Source of the DNA: Edaphochlamys debaryana
Lineage: Eukaryota; Chlorophyta; Chlorophyceae; Chlamydomonadales
Length of the DNA stretch: 64,000 bases
Direction of reading: 5' to 3'
NCBI GenBank assembly: GCA_016858145.1
Contig: JAEHOE010000004.1
Coordinates: 1,054,001 to 1,118,000 of the forward strand
The notes beneath the pieces are model-generated. The model ran no database searches, was not told the origin of the DNA, and was given only the letters and a program-made list of their open reading frames with translations. Below, piece after piece: positions 1-12,300 of the stretch (its first letter is position 1; the number at the start of each line of letters is the position of its first letter). The translations under genes and the position numbers were made by a program.

Positions 1-2464
1 GCACACCGGACGAGTATGCGGGCATGTCGCTTCGCGAGCGGCGCCAGCTGCTCCGCCAGGTCGCGGCAAGCGGTTCTACCGAGAACCTGAAGGTCGCGGT
101 CGCAGCTTCGGGTTGTCTCCTCGCGGCCTCCGTCTTTGAAGGCGCTGCCGCCGGTGGACATGTGAGCACGACCTGCGCTTGGCTGCGCGCGCAAGGCTGC
201 CCGACGGAGAGCCTCGCCGGCTCTTCGGCCCTCGTCGCTGCGGCCGCCGCCAAGCAGCGCGCCACGGTCGACTGGCTGCTCAGGCAGGGCTGCGCCTGGT
301 GCGAGCGGGCGGTTGGCGCTGCGGGAGCTGCCGGCGCTGTTGACCTCATGCGGCATCTGGCGCAGCAGCGGCCCCACCAGGAGGAGGAGGAGGCGCAGGA
401 GGAGGCGGAGGAGGAATGGGAGATGGAGGTGGACGAACGGTTCGCCACGCTGGCACACGGCGCAGACCTGGTGACGCTGCAGCGGCTACTGGCAGAGGTG
501 AGCGGGGCAAGGCCACAGGCCCGGCCCGGCACGGCCTGCTGGCTGAAAGCACCTCGTCCCTTCCGCTTATGACAGCTCCTCACGGGTCACGGCCCCTTTC
601 TTACCCTCTGGATGTCCCGACAGTGGCCCGAGTGGCTTGTGGGCAGCAGCTCGGAGCAGCGGCGTCGCTCCCTGGGCGAGCAGGAGCGAGCGGCGCTGCT
701 GGCGGCGGCGGCGGGCAGCCCCACGGCGGACTGGGCCGCCAAGGTGGGGGCGGGTGTGCGTTTGCGATCGGGGGCGAATGGCGGGTCCCCCGTGCATGCG
801 CGGAGGGCGGTGATGAGGGGGCGGGTGAAGCGAGCTGAGAGGCAGCGCTTGTGTTCCCGGCGTCCTACACCGTAGGCTTGGGCGTGCGGTGGGGTGTGGG
901 CGCAGGCTATGGACCTAGCTGAGGCCGTAGAGCACGGCGCTGCTCGGCTGCTGCAGGCTTCGGGCGTTTTGGGGGGTTCGGGCCACGAAGCCCAAGGTCC
1001 GGTTGCATGCCTGTCCCCCGTGCCGTCAGGTGGCGTGGCTGGAGACTCAGCGGGGGGCGCCAAAGACGAGCGCGGCCGCCCGCAAGGCCGCTCGCTGCCC
1101 CGATGCCGCCACTCGGCTCAGGTACGTCACCCTCGCCGCCTTCTTGACAAGCAAGGGGGGTTCCGAAGCTGAACCAGTACCAGTAGCACACGGAGTCAGT
1201 TCATAACTGTCCTTGACTCTCGTCTCCTCCGTGTTTCCGTCCGAGCCTTTCGCTTCATCCTCCAACTGCTCTTCCACCACCTGAACCCCCGCACCCACGC
1301 AGGTGGCTCCAGTCCCGGGGCTGCCCCTTCGACTCGGGGGCCGCAGCGGCCGCCGCACGCGCGGGCTCCACCGAGGCGCTGTCCCTCCTGCTCGCCCAGG
1401 GCGTGGCGCCAGGCCCCGAGGTCTCGCGCGCCGCCGCTGCGGGCGGCAGCGTGGAGTGCCTCCGGCTGCTCCACACGGCCCGCTGCCCGTTTGACGGCGA
1501 GGCATGCTTGCTGGAGGCAGCCGAGGGGGGCCACAGGGGCGCAGTTCTTTGGCTGCTGGAGGAAGGGATCGTGGGCCGGCCACCCGCGGCCGGGGCCCTG
1601 GCGGCGGCGCTGGAGGCGGCCGCTAGGGGCGCAGCCGGGCAGGCTGCAGTCGGTGTGCTTGGAGCCCTGTGGGAGCGGGCGGCGGGAGGGGGCGTGGCGC
1701 TGGGAGAGGGCGTGTGGCTCAAAGCGGCCGCAGCCGGCTGCAGCGAGGTGCTCGAGTGGCTCGGTGCGCGGGGCTGCGCCAAGGGGGTGAGTGGGGGCCT
1801 CCCGAGCGAAGCGGTGTTCGCATGGAGGGAAGTCGGGGCTACCGAGAGGGGTGCCAGAGCTTGCCGCTGGGAGTGCAAGGGGCCCTCACCTCGGCAGAGC
1901 CCAGGGGGGTCACCACTCAACACTTGCTGCTCCACCAGGTCTCTTCCACAATCGCAATCTCTCTCTCGCCACACCGTCCTGCCGCTCTCTTACCCCACCC
2001 AGGACTCGGGCGAGGCCTACGTGACAGCCGCCCGCCACGGCGACCTGGCCACCCTGGCCACCCTGAAGCGCCTGGGCTGCCCCTGGGGGGCGCCGCCGGG
2101 GCGCACCTTCACGCGTTGTGTGCACCAGGTGGGACTTGCGGCTGGGAATGAATGGGCGCAAGCGCTCCGGATGAGTGTCAAGTAATCCAGAACCGACATC
2201 CTATCCCGACGCTTGGATCCACTAGGCGACGCGTGGACCTCTGTTGACGGCAGAGTCGAGCGTCGACTTGTTTACGTGACCGCGGGTGTGCCGTGTTTCC
2301 CTTGTGCGCGGCAGGTGGGCTGCGAGGGCGCGCGGCTGCCGGTGCTGCAGTGGCTGGCGGAGGCGGGGTGCCCCGTGGAGTGCGCGGAGGCGCTGCGGGC
2401 GGCGGGGGGCCGGCGGGAGGGCCGGGCGGAGGTGACGGCTTGGCTGCAGAAGCGTGGCGGGTAG
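1..2464 (+). CDS. Ankyrin-repeat protein, 5' end outside window
   Basis: Six exons are visible: 1-497, 624-743, 1030-1121, 1303-1786, 2003-2128 and 2315-2464 (TAG). All have GT/AG borders and phases agree. The product is a chain of degenerate ankyrin repeats, with recurring helices such as WLRAQGCP, LLRQGC, AAAAGGSVECLRLLHTARCP and AAEGGHRGAVLWLLEEG, each about 30 residues apart. An acidic Glu-rich insert lies near 380-430. An ATG occurs at 24, but the same frame is open to base 3 and reads naturally (TPDEYAG before the Met), so the gene probably begins upstream. Ankyrin repeats are protein-binding scaffolds. No catalytic domain, signal peptide or membrane segment is seen, so the partner and role are unknown. 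Large families of such proteins with WL..GCP repeats are common in volvocine algae (general knowledge). Confidence 0.8.
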
Positions 2465-2810
2465 TGGATGCCGGCGGGGGCAAACTTGCATACGGCGGGC
2501 TGACGGGTTGACACTTGAGAGGGGTTAGATGGGCTGGAGGGGCCGGGCAATGAGCCTGCATGGCCTTATGCCCGGACAGGAGGGAGCAGAGTGGCAGGGG
2601 AGCTGCAAGCCCGGTCTGTCCCTGGAGGGCTCGAATGGTCTTGCTTGGCAAATGGGCGAGGTAGAGTGATTGATGGCGAACATGATACGCAACTGGCACA
2701 GGAAATTACAGAGGGGGAAGGCCGCATGGTCCTGTACTCAGCGGCACCATGCTATCACTTGAGAGTCTCGGGCCCTCGGCTTTGCCAAGCTGCGCTGCCA
2801 GCATAACACT

Positions 2811-2815
2811 TGTAA
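2811..2815 (+). promoter_or_regulatory. TGTAA poly(A) signal of ankyrin gene
   Basis: TGTAA, the usual volvocine polyadenylation signal, lies about 350 bases after the ankyrin stop codon. It is the first copy on this strand after the stop that I could find. Confidence 0.55.
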
Positions 2816-3536
2816 GCACTTCAGCAAGCACTTGAAACCCGGTGTTATTTCAACCATTCACAACACCATCGGCTTGCTTTGGCAGCTTGGTGGCTATGCG
2901 CCACGCCAGATGCGCGATCATGACTATCGTCCAGTACTGCTTTATAAATGCTTTGCAGCACCAGTGCCAAGTATACTCTGCGCCTATTCACACACCAGCC
3001 TCCACACGCGTGCTCTCATGCACCTCCAGCAATCTACCCTGCGGCAAAGGAGGGAGCCACCCTGCTTGCTTGCCACTGAACAGGCACCGCGGACCGGAGA
3101 TCGTGCGTCGCCGGCCTCGCTAGACCGATCCAGCCCCCCCGTTAGCCGATGCGACCGGACCCCATGTACCTCTTAACCCATGCATCCGCTGAATGCTCCA
3201 CTGCTTTGCCCTGCCCGTGCCCAGCACTCGCCGCTCGTGCCGGGTATGACGGCCAGCCACGTGAGACGCGCGCCAGGCGCCACACGCCACCGCCACTCGC
3301 GCCTCACTCCACCCCACGTGGCGCGCTGGGCGTGGCCGGGTCACGTGACCCCGATCACTCGGCAAGCTAGTGCCCATCCTGCCCTCCCAAAGCCCCCCGT
3401 GCATGGGCACCCGTCAGGTTAGCGCTCGCTTGCAGCTCAGGCGTGCAAGCGCACGCCTCTCCCTGTATCCGTCCCTTGCGGGCTACGGCTCAGGCGCTGC
3501 AGCTCGCGCCGCTCAGCTCAGGGCCAGGCTCCCCGC
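2816..3536. other. Intergenic, convergent 3' ends
   Basis: This lies between the ankyrin gene (+) and the Cys-rich gene (-). No exon-like ORF is supported on either strand. A minus-strand TGTAA (TTACA at 2706-2710) could end the minus gene, which would make the two 3' UTRs overlap. That is weak evidence, because the site is about 830 bases from the stop. Confidence 0.5.
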
Positions 3537-5371
3537 TTAGGCGTCGCGACCAGGGCTGGGGCCCGGGCTGGGGCTTGCACCGGGGCTGGGGCACGTGCCG
3601 TCCGTCCACTCCGTGTGGAGGGCCTCGCACGCCGACCCCGCGGGCCCCCCGCTCCACGACTTGAGCGCAAAGGTGGCGCAGGCGCCCTGGTCCTCCTTGA
3701 AACCCGTGATTGCCAGTGCGTGGCTTCGAAGCACGTCGTACTGCGATTCGTCAAACTGCAGCGCCTCGTACATCGCCAGAGCAGCGCCGTAGTCTGACAA
3801 CGAGCCGCACATCTGCAAACAAGGGGGAGTCCATGGCGGTTGGGAGGAATCGTTGGGAATTGGGCGCAGTTTTGAGCGGGGAGAACGGGCGGAGGGGTCA
3901 GGGCAACGTGCAGCTACCCGGGGTGGAGGGTGGAGAGGTATGATGAGGGGAAGCCGCAATCCCCGCCGTCTTGGCCCCCTTTAAGCTCACCATGGGCCGC
4001 ACAAAGTACCACGCAATGCCGTTATCGAAGTCGTCTTCATGGCCCGTCTCGCAGCTGATGTCGCCGTCAACGGACCAGCCCTCGAGGTCGCGATACACGC
4101 GTCCGCCCAGGCGCCAATTGGGGATTCGGGATGTGAGGTCCGACATGAAGCCATTGTCAAACATGGTGTTGAACGCGAGCTTGCAGTCCGAGACGACGGG
4201 GTTGTCGTAGAACGAGTCCCCGATGTTAGGAATCTTGACTTCCCACTGCAGGCAAAACTGGTCGCAGTCGACTGGAGGCGGCGGGGCGTTGGGCGGGGGC
4301 GAGGAGCACGTGGCCATGTTCCACGCGGTAGTACAGGCTGCCGTGCCATACCACGTGTCGAAGTCGTCCGCCGTGTCGTACAGCTGGAGGGAGTAGTCTA
4401 CACAGTCGCGGATGGCCGAGTCAGAGAGGTACACGATCTGGTTGGAGTGGGTCTGCATCGTCGTGTTGCCCCGCCACCTGCCCCGCCGGAGGGCCTTGGC
4501 GAGGGAGGTGGCTTCCTTCCGACTTGACACAGCGCCACAGATCTGCCGAAAACAAGCATGTAAAGAGATTGAGATATAAGACGCAAGCGGACTACATAAG
4601 CGGACGCATATGGCCGGCCCGGCCTTGTCCCGTGGTCTGCCTCACCCCTCCCTGCCAAGCCCGACCCCTGTGCGGCCCCTTCGCCCCTACACGCCCTGCC
4701 TCGTCACGCCCCCGCACCTGCACACGGCGGATGTAAGTTGCGATTCTGTTCTCGAAATCGTCCATGATGCTGTTGGTGTCTGAGACTAGCACCCAAGCTT
4801 TGGCGCTTTTGCCGAATCCCCTGATGTGCCTCCGCGGGGCCTTGTTCAGTGCCATGCTCTGCTGGATGTCAGGGACAAGGGCTGCCCTGAAATACTTAAC
4901 AATAGGGTCCAGCGTCTTTCTGCCAGGTCGTCCACTCTCTTCTGCTGAGCGCGTGTAGCCGCCCCCAGACTTGGCGGCGACTCGCCAGGTCATGCACATG
5001 TGCGAACACAGCTTGAGCTCGTCAGCCGGCGGAGGTCCTGACTTTGCAGGAAGCGGGGGATAAACTGGGACGCTGGAGACATCTTGCACTCTGCGGGTTC
5101 CATGCATAGCGGGCCGCGGGGGCCGGCGGGGGGTGTCAGGCGGTGCGTGTGTATTTTGGACACGCGGTTGCACGGAGCCAGCGCAACGATGATGCACATT
5201 GGCGCGCCCCGCTAGTGTTATGATTAGCAAATCGTCGCTAGGTTGGGATGTGCTGTCGGGCTGGCCGGTAGCAGCCTTCCGGGACAGTTGCTGCCCAGCG
5301 CCCGCCCATTCTCACACAGCGACCGCACTGAAGATGAGAAGCACCGCGGCGTTCAGACCGACCCTTGGCAT
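3537..5371 (-). CDS. Secreted Cys-rich protein with duplicated unknown domain
   Basis: Four exons on the minus strand, 5316-5371, 4718-5072, 3991-4542 and 3537-3812, give a continuous 412-residue frame. The product starts with a signal peptide (MPRVGLNAAVLLIFSAVA). It then carries two copies of a module of about 180 residues. The first half of the module has a Cys/Trp motif (LCSHMCMTWRV; DQFCLQWEVK) and ends in DDF.N.IA.Y. The second half opens with CG..S (ICGAVSSRKE; MCGSLSDYG) and ends C..W..G.C or C..W..ATC. A short Pro-rich linker (SSPPPNAPPPPVDC) separates the copies, and a Ser-Pro tail (SPSPGPSPGRDA) closes the protein. I do not recognise the family, and it does not match the pherophorin pattern I know. 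The linkers and signal peptide suggest a cell-wall or matrix protein. The tandem neighbour 6748-8511 carries one copy of the same module. Confidence 0.72.
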
Positions 5372-6747
5372 TGCACCAATTATTATAGCGATGATTTGGC
5401 GACTGTTGAGCAAGTAAGAGGTGAAGGCGTTGTTGCTCTGGTTGTTGTGGTCTACAATCAAGCGGGCATGTTCAATGCAAGTGTAGAGTTTGCAGGTAGG
5501 AAGAGCATGCTCAACCTAAAAGTATGGGGCGACTCGGCGACACAATCAGCGATCGTCCTTGACGTCCGCACTCCGCACTCGCTCGCCAGGGCACAACTGA
5601 AGCGAGCAGAGGCTTGTATCAAGAGGAAATGCTGCTCCATCAATGAGCAGGTTCCCCGGTCATCGGATGAGCACCGACCCGTGGGTTCGGGGTCTGCGGG
5701 GTCTGTGCGGCGGCTCCCTCGAGCCACAACCCTTGTCCCGCCACGAGGTCCCGCTGCCCCCAGCTCGCAGCTGCTCCCCCAATTCCCTAACCAAAAGCTT
5801 GAGCACTGGGAAGGGCGCCAGGAAGCCTCAGTCCACGGGCGGCTACAACCTCCGCGCGGCAACACGGCAGCATACTGGTTGCCTCAACACATCCACCCAG
5901 GCGTGTATCCGTCCACAGCCTTTCAAGTTGCGGCTTCTCAACTCGCTCGTCAAAACGGTGCCTAGCAGCCGGTACCATGAGCAGGCCGAGCAGCGCGGGG
6001 CGCTCCCATGGCTCCCAACCACCACCTTGCCCCACGGCGGCCGTCAGCGGCCGCTGCGTCCCTGCGACTGCACTCTATGTCTCAATGTCTGACTGCGCGG
6101 ACCTAGACCTACGAACTGGAAATTGACGAGCAGTGTCCGCTGAGGCATGATTGCAAGGGCGTAGCCCCGTTTACCCCCCTCGCGGGGGAAATGGGGCAAG
6201 CCAACCACCTTGCCCCACGGCGGCATAAGCCTCCGGCTCAGAACAACCCGCCAGCCCGACAAGCCCCTGCAAGATCATGGTTCGACCGGAATGGCATTCA
6301 CCCGAGAGCCGCACCCTCCTCCAAGCAAAGCAAGGCCGGACTTGGGACCATACCGGTATGACCAGCACATGCCCTCGGCTTTCGCTTGCGAAGATGCATA
6401 ACCCGTGCCTACCTGCGCCTGCCTGCGCCTATCTAAGCCTTCTCCATTGCTGTCCTCTGCTCCGTGTTTGGGGATAGCCCTTCATGAGCACCTACAGGCA
6501 TCTGCTGCCTGAAACACTACCGTACAGTATCCTGGACCATACTTATGGCCAGGGGAAGTTAAGATGCCTGCTTGATTGCATTTTAACGTGACTGCTTATC
6601 CATCTAAACAATGATGACATTCCACTCCCATACCGTTGAATGCCCGACTAAGCAACCCCCAACTCATGAATGGGACCGTACGGGACCGGAGGAAGCCCTC
6701 TTACCAGGAGCACCCCTGCCTCCCATCGCACCAGCATCAGCCCTTGG
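5372..6747. other. Intergenic between tandem paralogs
   Basis: No gene is supported. Long plus-strand frames here lack signal peptides, family motifs and consistent splice sites. An imperfect direct repeat of about 20 bases (core CACCTTGCCCCACGGCGG) occurs near 6023-6040 and 6206-6222. The upstream control region of the 3537-5371 gene should lie at the left end. Confidence 0.5.
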
Positions 6748-8511
6748 TCACGCGCGGGCGGGTGCAGGGTTCGAGGATCCTGTCATTTCACTCCGCCGAG
6801 CACGCCGCTCATCAGCCAGAAGCCGGCGGGCCCTACTGGTAGCAACACCAGTCGCGCTGTCACCACCAGTGACCAGCGCGAGGCCTTCCCTGGGTAGGCC
6901 GGAGCCCACCGCCGCTTCCAGGTCGTGCTCGGGCCGTGAGGACGGTTGCCTCCCTGCTATGGAGCCTTCCGTTTCGAGCGAGCAGGCGCCGCTCTCCCAC
7001 ATGGTACTGCACTCAAGGTAGTCGGCTGTGCCGTACTCGAGCGGTCCGGCCTCAAGTCCGATGCTCGTACAGTACGACAGCGCGGCGTTGTCGTACCCTG
7101 TGAAGATGACGGCGTGTGCGTCGAGGCTCGTATCGCCCGCCCAGGCGTCCTTGGCGAGGGCTCGCGTGAGTCCCTGGCCGACCGAGTCCGCCGAGAGCCT
7201 GCCACAGAACTGATTGCGCGAGAGGAAGGAGCAGGGCAGGAGAGGGGAGCAAGGGGGTGTGGGAGGCAGATTTGGAGGCAAGCTCTGGATGTGGACCACG
7301 CGGGCGGGACTGCATGTCTGTGAATGATGTGTGAGGGTGTGGTGAGCGGAAATGCCGTGGGTATCCGGCATGCCGCACCGGCACGGCTGGCCCTAGGGTG
7401 CAGCCCAAAGCAGAGGCTGCAGGGGCCTGAAGTCCCCTGTTGTACCCCAGGGCCTCTGACTAGACCATGCCCTTGGGTTCGGAGCAATCTGTGCCAGGGT
7501 TGGTCCAGCTTGCCCGAACCCCGGACTGTGCCCATCCTTGACCATCCCTTATCCTTTGGCGTGTTTCCACCCGCCTGTGGTAGGGAGCCACAGTTGTTCT
7601 CCATGAGAAGCCTTCCCGAAGCCCCCTCTTGGAGCCCCGACAGGCCCCTTCCCGTCCGAACTCCTGCCCCCCCTCCTGTGCCAGCCAAGCTCACCACAAC
7701 TTCGGTCGTGTAGTCCTCCACGCCTCCTCTGTTTCGCCGGTCCTGCGCACAGAGGGCCACCGCCCACCTCCGGGCGTCTGCGGCCCAGGCTATGGCGGCA
7801 CTGGAGTCACCCTATGCGGTCATGGTCCGACCCACATCCTCTGCAAACGTGTCGATGAAGTGGGATCTGGCCTTGGGGCAATGGGGGAAGTCTTGTTCAG
7901 ACTGGAGGCCGCCGCTGAAGGTGACCTTCCACGTGAGGCACAGCTCATCGCAGAACAGAACATTCGTGTCGTACGCCGAGGTGTAGGCATCGATAAGCGG
8001 CACCGGATCGATGGAGGTGGCGGATCTGTGGAAGGGACCATGGTGGGTGGGTGGAGGGGGTGCATGGCCGCGTGCTGGCAGGGCAATACCGGTTAGAGCG
8101 TGGTGAAGAGGGCGTTCGGACCACAAGCTGTCCGGGTCTAGAAGCAACCTCCAATGCGGCGGTCAATTGCGTCCACGGGCTCAATCCTGGAGGGGTGACG
8201 GGCGGCCGCCCCAAGCCGGGTGCAGGGTGGCGCTCTGCCCCCCCCCCCTGTCGGATGGTAACGTCCTCAGCGGCTCTGACTCGTCCAGCTTGGCGGTGTC
8301 ACCAACACGGGGGCTCGAAGCCTAAGGTCGCGAGTGCCGTCCTATGACCGACAAGTCATGCCCGTGTGCCGACTGGGCTGCGGGTGCCAGGTGGCAAGGT
8401 GCCACTCACAGGCATCCCGACCGGGGGGACCCACCCGGTGACAAGGCCGAGGACCACTGCCAGAACCACTTGAGATACAACGTGGGCCTTGTGGTGCCGC
8501 GATGACAGCAT
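6748..8511 (-). pseudogene. Paralog of secreted Cys-rich gene, in-frame TAG
   Basis: Three minus-strand exons, 8435-8511, 7695-8025 and 6748-7209, join with correct phase into a 290-codon frame that is open except for one TAG at 7812-7814 (codon 97). The start is a signal-peptide-like stretch (MLSSRHHKAHVVSQVVLAVV); an in-frame ATG at 8562 is an alternative. The product has one copy of the module seen twice in 3537-5371: Cys/Trp half (FCDELCLTWKV), then CG.LS half (FCGRLSADSVGQG) ending in CSTMWESGACS. Alignment with the paralog continues straight across the TAG, and the paralog has no intron there. The TAG therefore looks like a nonsense mutation, an assembly error or a recoding site, not a splicing mistake. 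The C-terminus differs from the paralog (basic, no Ser-Pro tail). Confidence 0.6.
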
Positions 8512-9336
8512 CACTGGTGCCCAGGTCGACAGAAGAAGGAAATGGACCGTCGCAACGTCCATGGACCCACGGAGCTCCGCGAGGACATCCACAATGAACT
8601 AATCCTTGTTCGCAGATTAGCTATGAAGCTGCGTGTTGTTCAAGGTTTTACAACCCTTCGTGACTGCTCGGCGGTAGACCTGTTCAGCTGGTATGTAGAG
8701 CGCTGCAGCTCATACCAGCAGCGGTGTGCGATAGTGTACAAACGCCTGGCCGATAGGCTTTTGAACTCACGCAAAAGCCTGTCGGCGGGACGATGAGGAC
8801 CAGGGGGACCTCCTGCATGAGACCGTGTGCCGTCCTGCAGGCCCCTGGCCCTCCCGGCTTCCCAGGACTGTGCCTCAACTCCCAACCCGCTGCCCTCCCT
8901 CCTCGCGTTGTCCTCAACACCCTTACCGGCAGGACTCCCTTAATGCCTATCGGTATCCGCCCGCCCTTCCTCCCGGGTTCACACGAAGTCCTGTCCCTCA
9001 ACCGGCTCCTCTCGACTCCTCGCTCCTCGATGCGCTCGATGCGCTCTGTGGAGCCTGGAGCACACAGTTCCTATTTGTGACTTGTGGAACTGCCAAAGAG
9101 CTTACAGGTGTGTCGCATGGAGAAGGGAGCCATGCAAAGTGAGAGGCGGGAGCCGCACTTGCGCGGGCGGGACAGCGGGGTGGCCATCGATGGGCTTCGG
9201 GTTCGTGCCAAAGCCTGTCTGCCCCAGGAGGAACAGCCCGGGCATTAACGCAGTGCGCATCATCCCTCTTCTGCTGGTAGATAGGAAAACTGAGCGGATG
9301 TTCGCTTCTAGCTACAAACGCTGAGTGCAGTTTGCG
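8512..9336. other. Divergent intergenic region
   Basis: This lies between the 5' ends of the minus-strand Cys-rich paralog and the plus-strand prolyl hydroxylase, so it should hold both promoters. No coding exon or clear core promoter motif is recognised. Confidence 0.45.
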
Positions 9337-12300
9337 ATGAACCGGCTTCGCGCAAACAGCATGATAGCCTGCTCATCAGTTATCAACCTAGCAGTATTGG
9401 TCGCTCTGGCGTTCACGCTATGCGAGGGTGCGTGGGGGTGCACTCGGCCTTGCATGGAACCCTCGCCAAGGCCGCAAGCCTCTTGGCGAGCGTCTGGAGG
9501 GCACCAACGCAGCTGACGCTGGGGGCGTTAACAGGACGTACCTAGTTTCCCCAACCCGCCCGACATCCCCGCCTCTCGCCCTCGGCCCGTGCCCTCGCCC
9601 CTCCATCCCGCGCACCGGCCCAGGTGCCAGGGACGAAGCCGTAGAGCGGCTCATCGGATGGAAAGGGGAGAGCTACAAGCCCGAGTCCGTTGCAGGGGAT
9701 GAGAGCCAGCACGCCTCGCTCTATTCCTCCAACGAGACTGGACGCAAGGGCTGGTACGCAGGGCTCGCGGGCGGGGGGGGCTTCGCCTCGACCTGGCATG
9801 GCTTGTACGCGTACAAGGGTCAGAGTCTCTCCTTGCGCAAGGGAGGGGCGTCATGGGACCTTTTGGCGGTCTGCTCTGCGGTCTGCTCACCGCCCAAGTA
9901 CACTTCTCTTACTCGCCCGATTTCCAGGATCCAGACCATCAGCTGGAAGCCTCGAGCCACGGTTTACCATAACGTGAGTGTTCTGCGCATTCAAGCCAGG
10001 TGCCTGCAGAGTATGGGTGCTGAAATGCTGCCGGCTGCTGAGTCTGGGAGCCCGCTGGGTGCCGTTTGTGTGCTGGGGCTGGGCTATGTTAGTTGGCTGC
10101 AGAACGACGGACGGCTGGCTCCACGGGGACGCGTGTGGTGGGCCCCCTGCGGCCAGCCGCTGAGTGTGCGCTCCCGCGGCCTCACTGCCCCCCTCCGCAC
10201 CCACGAGTATTCCCCGCGTGCTGCCCCGATCCCGCCCTCTACTGCTACCCCCAGTTTCTGTCAGACCGGGAGGCTAGGCACATCATCGACCTGGCCAAGT
10301 ACCAGGTGGGCGCGTGGGAGGGTATGAGATACAAATGAAACACAGATAACTTTAGAACAGGGCACGGGGGTCTGACCCCGGGTCTGGGGCGACAGGGGCT
10401 CCCACACGGGCGCAGAGACGGGTGGCGTTGCTGTGCAGGCAGAGAGGCGGCGGCATGAGTCCACCCTGTCGGCGGGGGCGGGGGCCAGCCTGGCGCTTGC
10501 GCTGGCACCGGTCCTTCCGGCGGTGCCAGTACTTAAGCGTCTTTGACCCGGTCGGTTACCCTCCCTCTCGCCTCCCCTCGCCTCGCCTCCCCTCTCGCCT
10601 CGCCAGATGAAGCGTTCACAGGTGGTGCCCACAAACGATAGCAACGGCGGAGCGATAGACGACATCCGCACGTCCTTCGGCACCTTCCTCAGGTGAGACG
10701 TCCGCATCTCCTACACAATTAACTCGAGGGTGTGGCAATGCGTCGCAGTCAGGCCCCCTTGCCGACCTGATAGCAGTTGTATGGCCCATGGCCGCTGACT
10801 CATCAGCCTCTGCCGAGCGCTGACCACGCCAACGGCAGGCCGTGCACCCGTCCCGCACCCCTCGCGTCACCCAATACCGCAGGCGCAACGCGGACCCCAT
10901 CATCAGGGCGATCGAGCAGCGCCTGTCTCTGTGGAGCCACATCCCCATCTCCCACCAAGAGGACATGCAGGCAGGTCACATGGGAGATGACACAGGCCTG
11001 AGGGGACTGAGGAAGGATGCGGAAGGCCCACGGTCGACGGCCAGTAGCAGCCTCGCCACGCTCCCGGCCGGCGGTGCATGGGTATTGACATGGGGAAGGG
11101 GCGCGGAGGACAGAAGGAGGCCCCCCGCCCTCAGGAAATGCCAGGGCCGTTTCTCGCTCCACGGCCGTCCCGCTCGGTTGCAAGCTAAACCAACCCGCGC
11201 CCCGCCACGTGCCGTGACCTGTCGTGCAGGTGCTGCGGTACGGCGTGTCGAACAAGTACGGCCCGCACCTGGACGGACTTGAGCGAGTGGCGTCGGTGGG
11301 TGCCGTACCGTGCCGTGATGTGCCCCGGGGCGTTGCGGCGGGGCACTGGTGCCCAAGCGGTTAGTGCCCTGTCCGTCTGTTTGCTTTCCCTCCTGCTTAT
11401 GCCGCTGCTGCTGCGCTTCTTTGCCTGCAGGTTCTCATGTACCTTGTGGGTGGGTGCGGGGTGGCGTTGGGGCTTGGGCTGGGCAGGTTTTGAGGTCTAC
11501 TGGGGCCCTTCCCGGCAGCTTCCATGGCATTGTGGTGATGCCACGCCACTGACGACGTTCCCTTGACGCGCGTACCTTCTGCTCTGGCCCCGCCACAGCC
11601 CCGGAAGAAGGCGGGGAGACGGCCTTTACAGACAGGTGGGTGGGTGGGCCGGCCCTGGTTAGGAAGCCTCTTGTCTCGCACCGAACCTCCTTCTCCGCGC
11701 CTTGCCGGGCCCTGAAACTCCCACCCGCCCACCCCCTCACCTCCCACCCCCCACCCCAGCCGCTGGGCGCACCCGGACATTGCGGAGCAGGCGGGTGCCG
11801 CCAACTTCTCGGCGTGCGCTCGCGGTCACGTGGCCTTCAAGTGGGTGCCGTACGCCGTACCGTGCACGTCCGTACTAACCGCCTTGATTGCACCCTTGGC
11901 GCAATAGCACCCGTCGAGTCCGTGTTCGCACCCCGCACGCCATGGCACATTGCAACTGCACCCGGAACGCTACTCATCCAGCCCTGTGCAGCTACAGCCG
12001 GCCTCATCATTACATGTTTAATGCAACCTTGCCATCCCCCGGCGACGGTTTCACTGGGCCGTGCCTCGCGCCCTCGCTGAATTGCACGCCTCCTTTTTAC
12101 TCCATTTTGCCCCCTGTGCGGCTGTGCGCTGCTGCCGTACCAAGACCAAGTCACAGGCCACTCCGGGGCGATACGCTGCTTATCCAACTCTTCTGTCGAC
12201 CCCCTTTGCGCTGCTGCTGTACCTAAACCGACCGCAGGCCGCGCCGGGGCGATGCGCTGCTGTTCTGGGACACCGCCCCCGACTTCCTGACCGACGACGT

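Noticed and set aside
11599..11635. Reading this P4H exon in frame zero (Lys/Arg-rich)
   Set aside because: Only the frame set by the 19-base exon before it gives EEGGETAF, the conserved P4H sequence.
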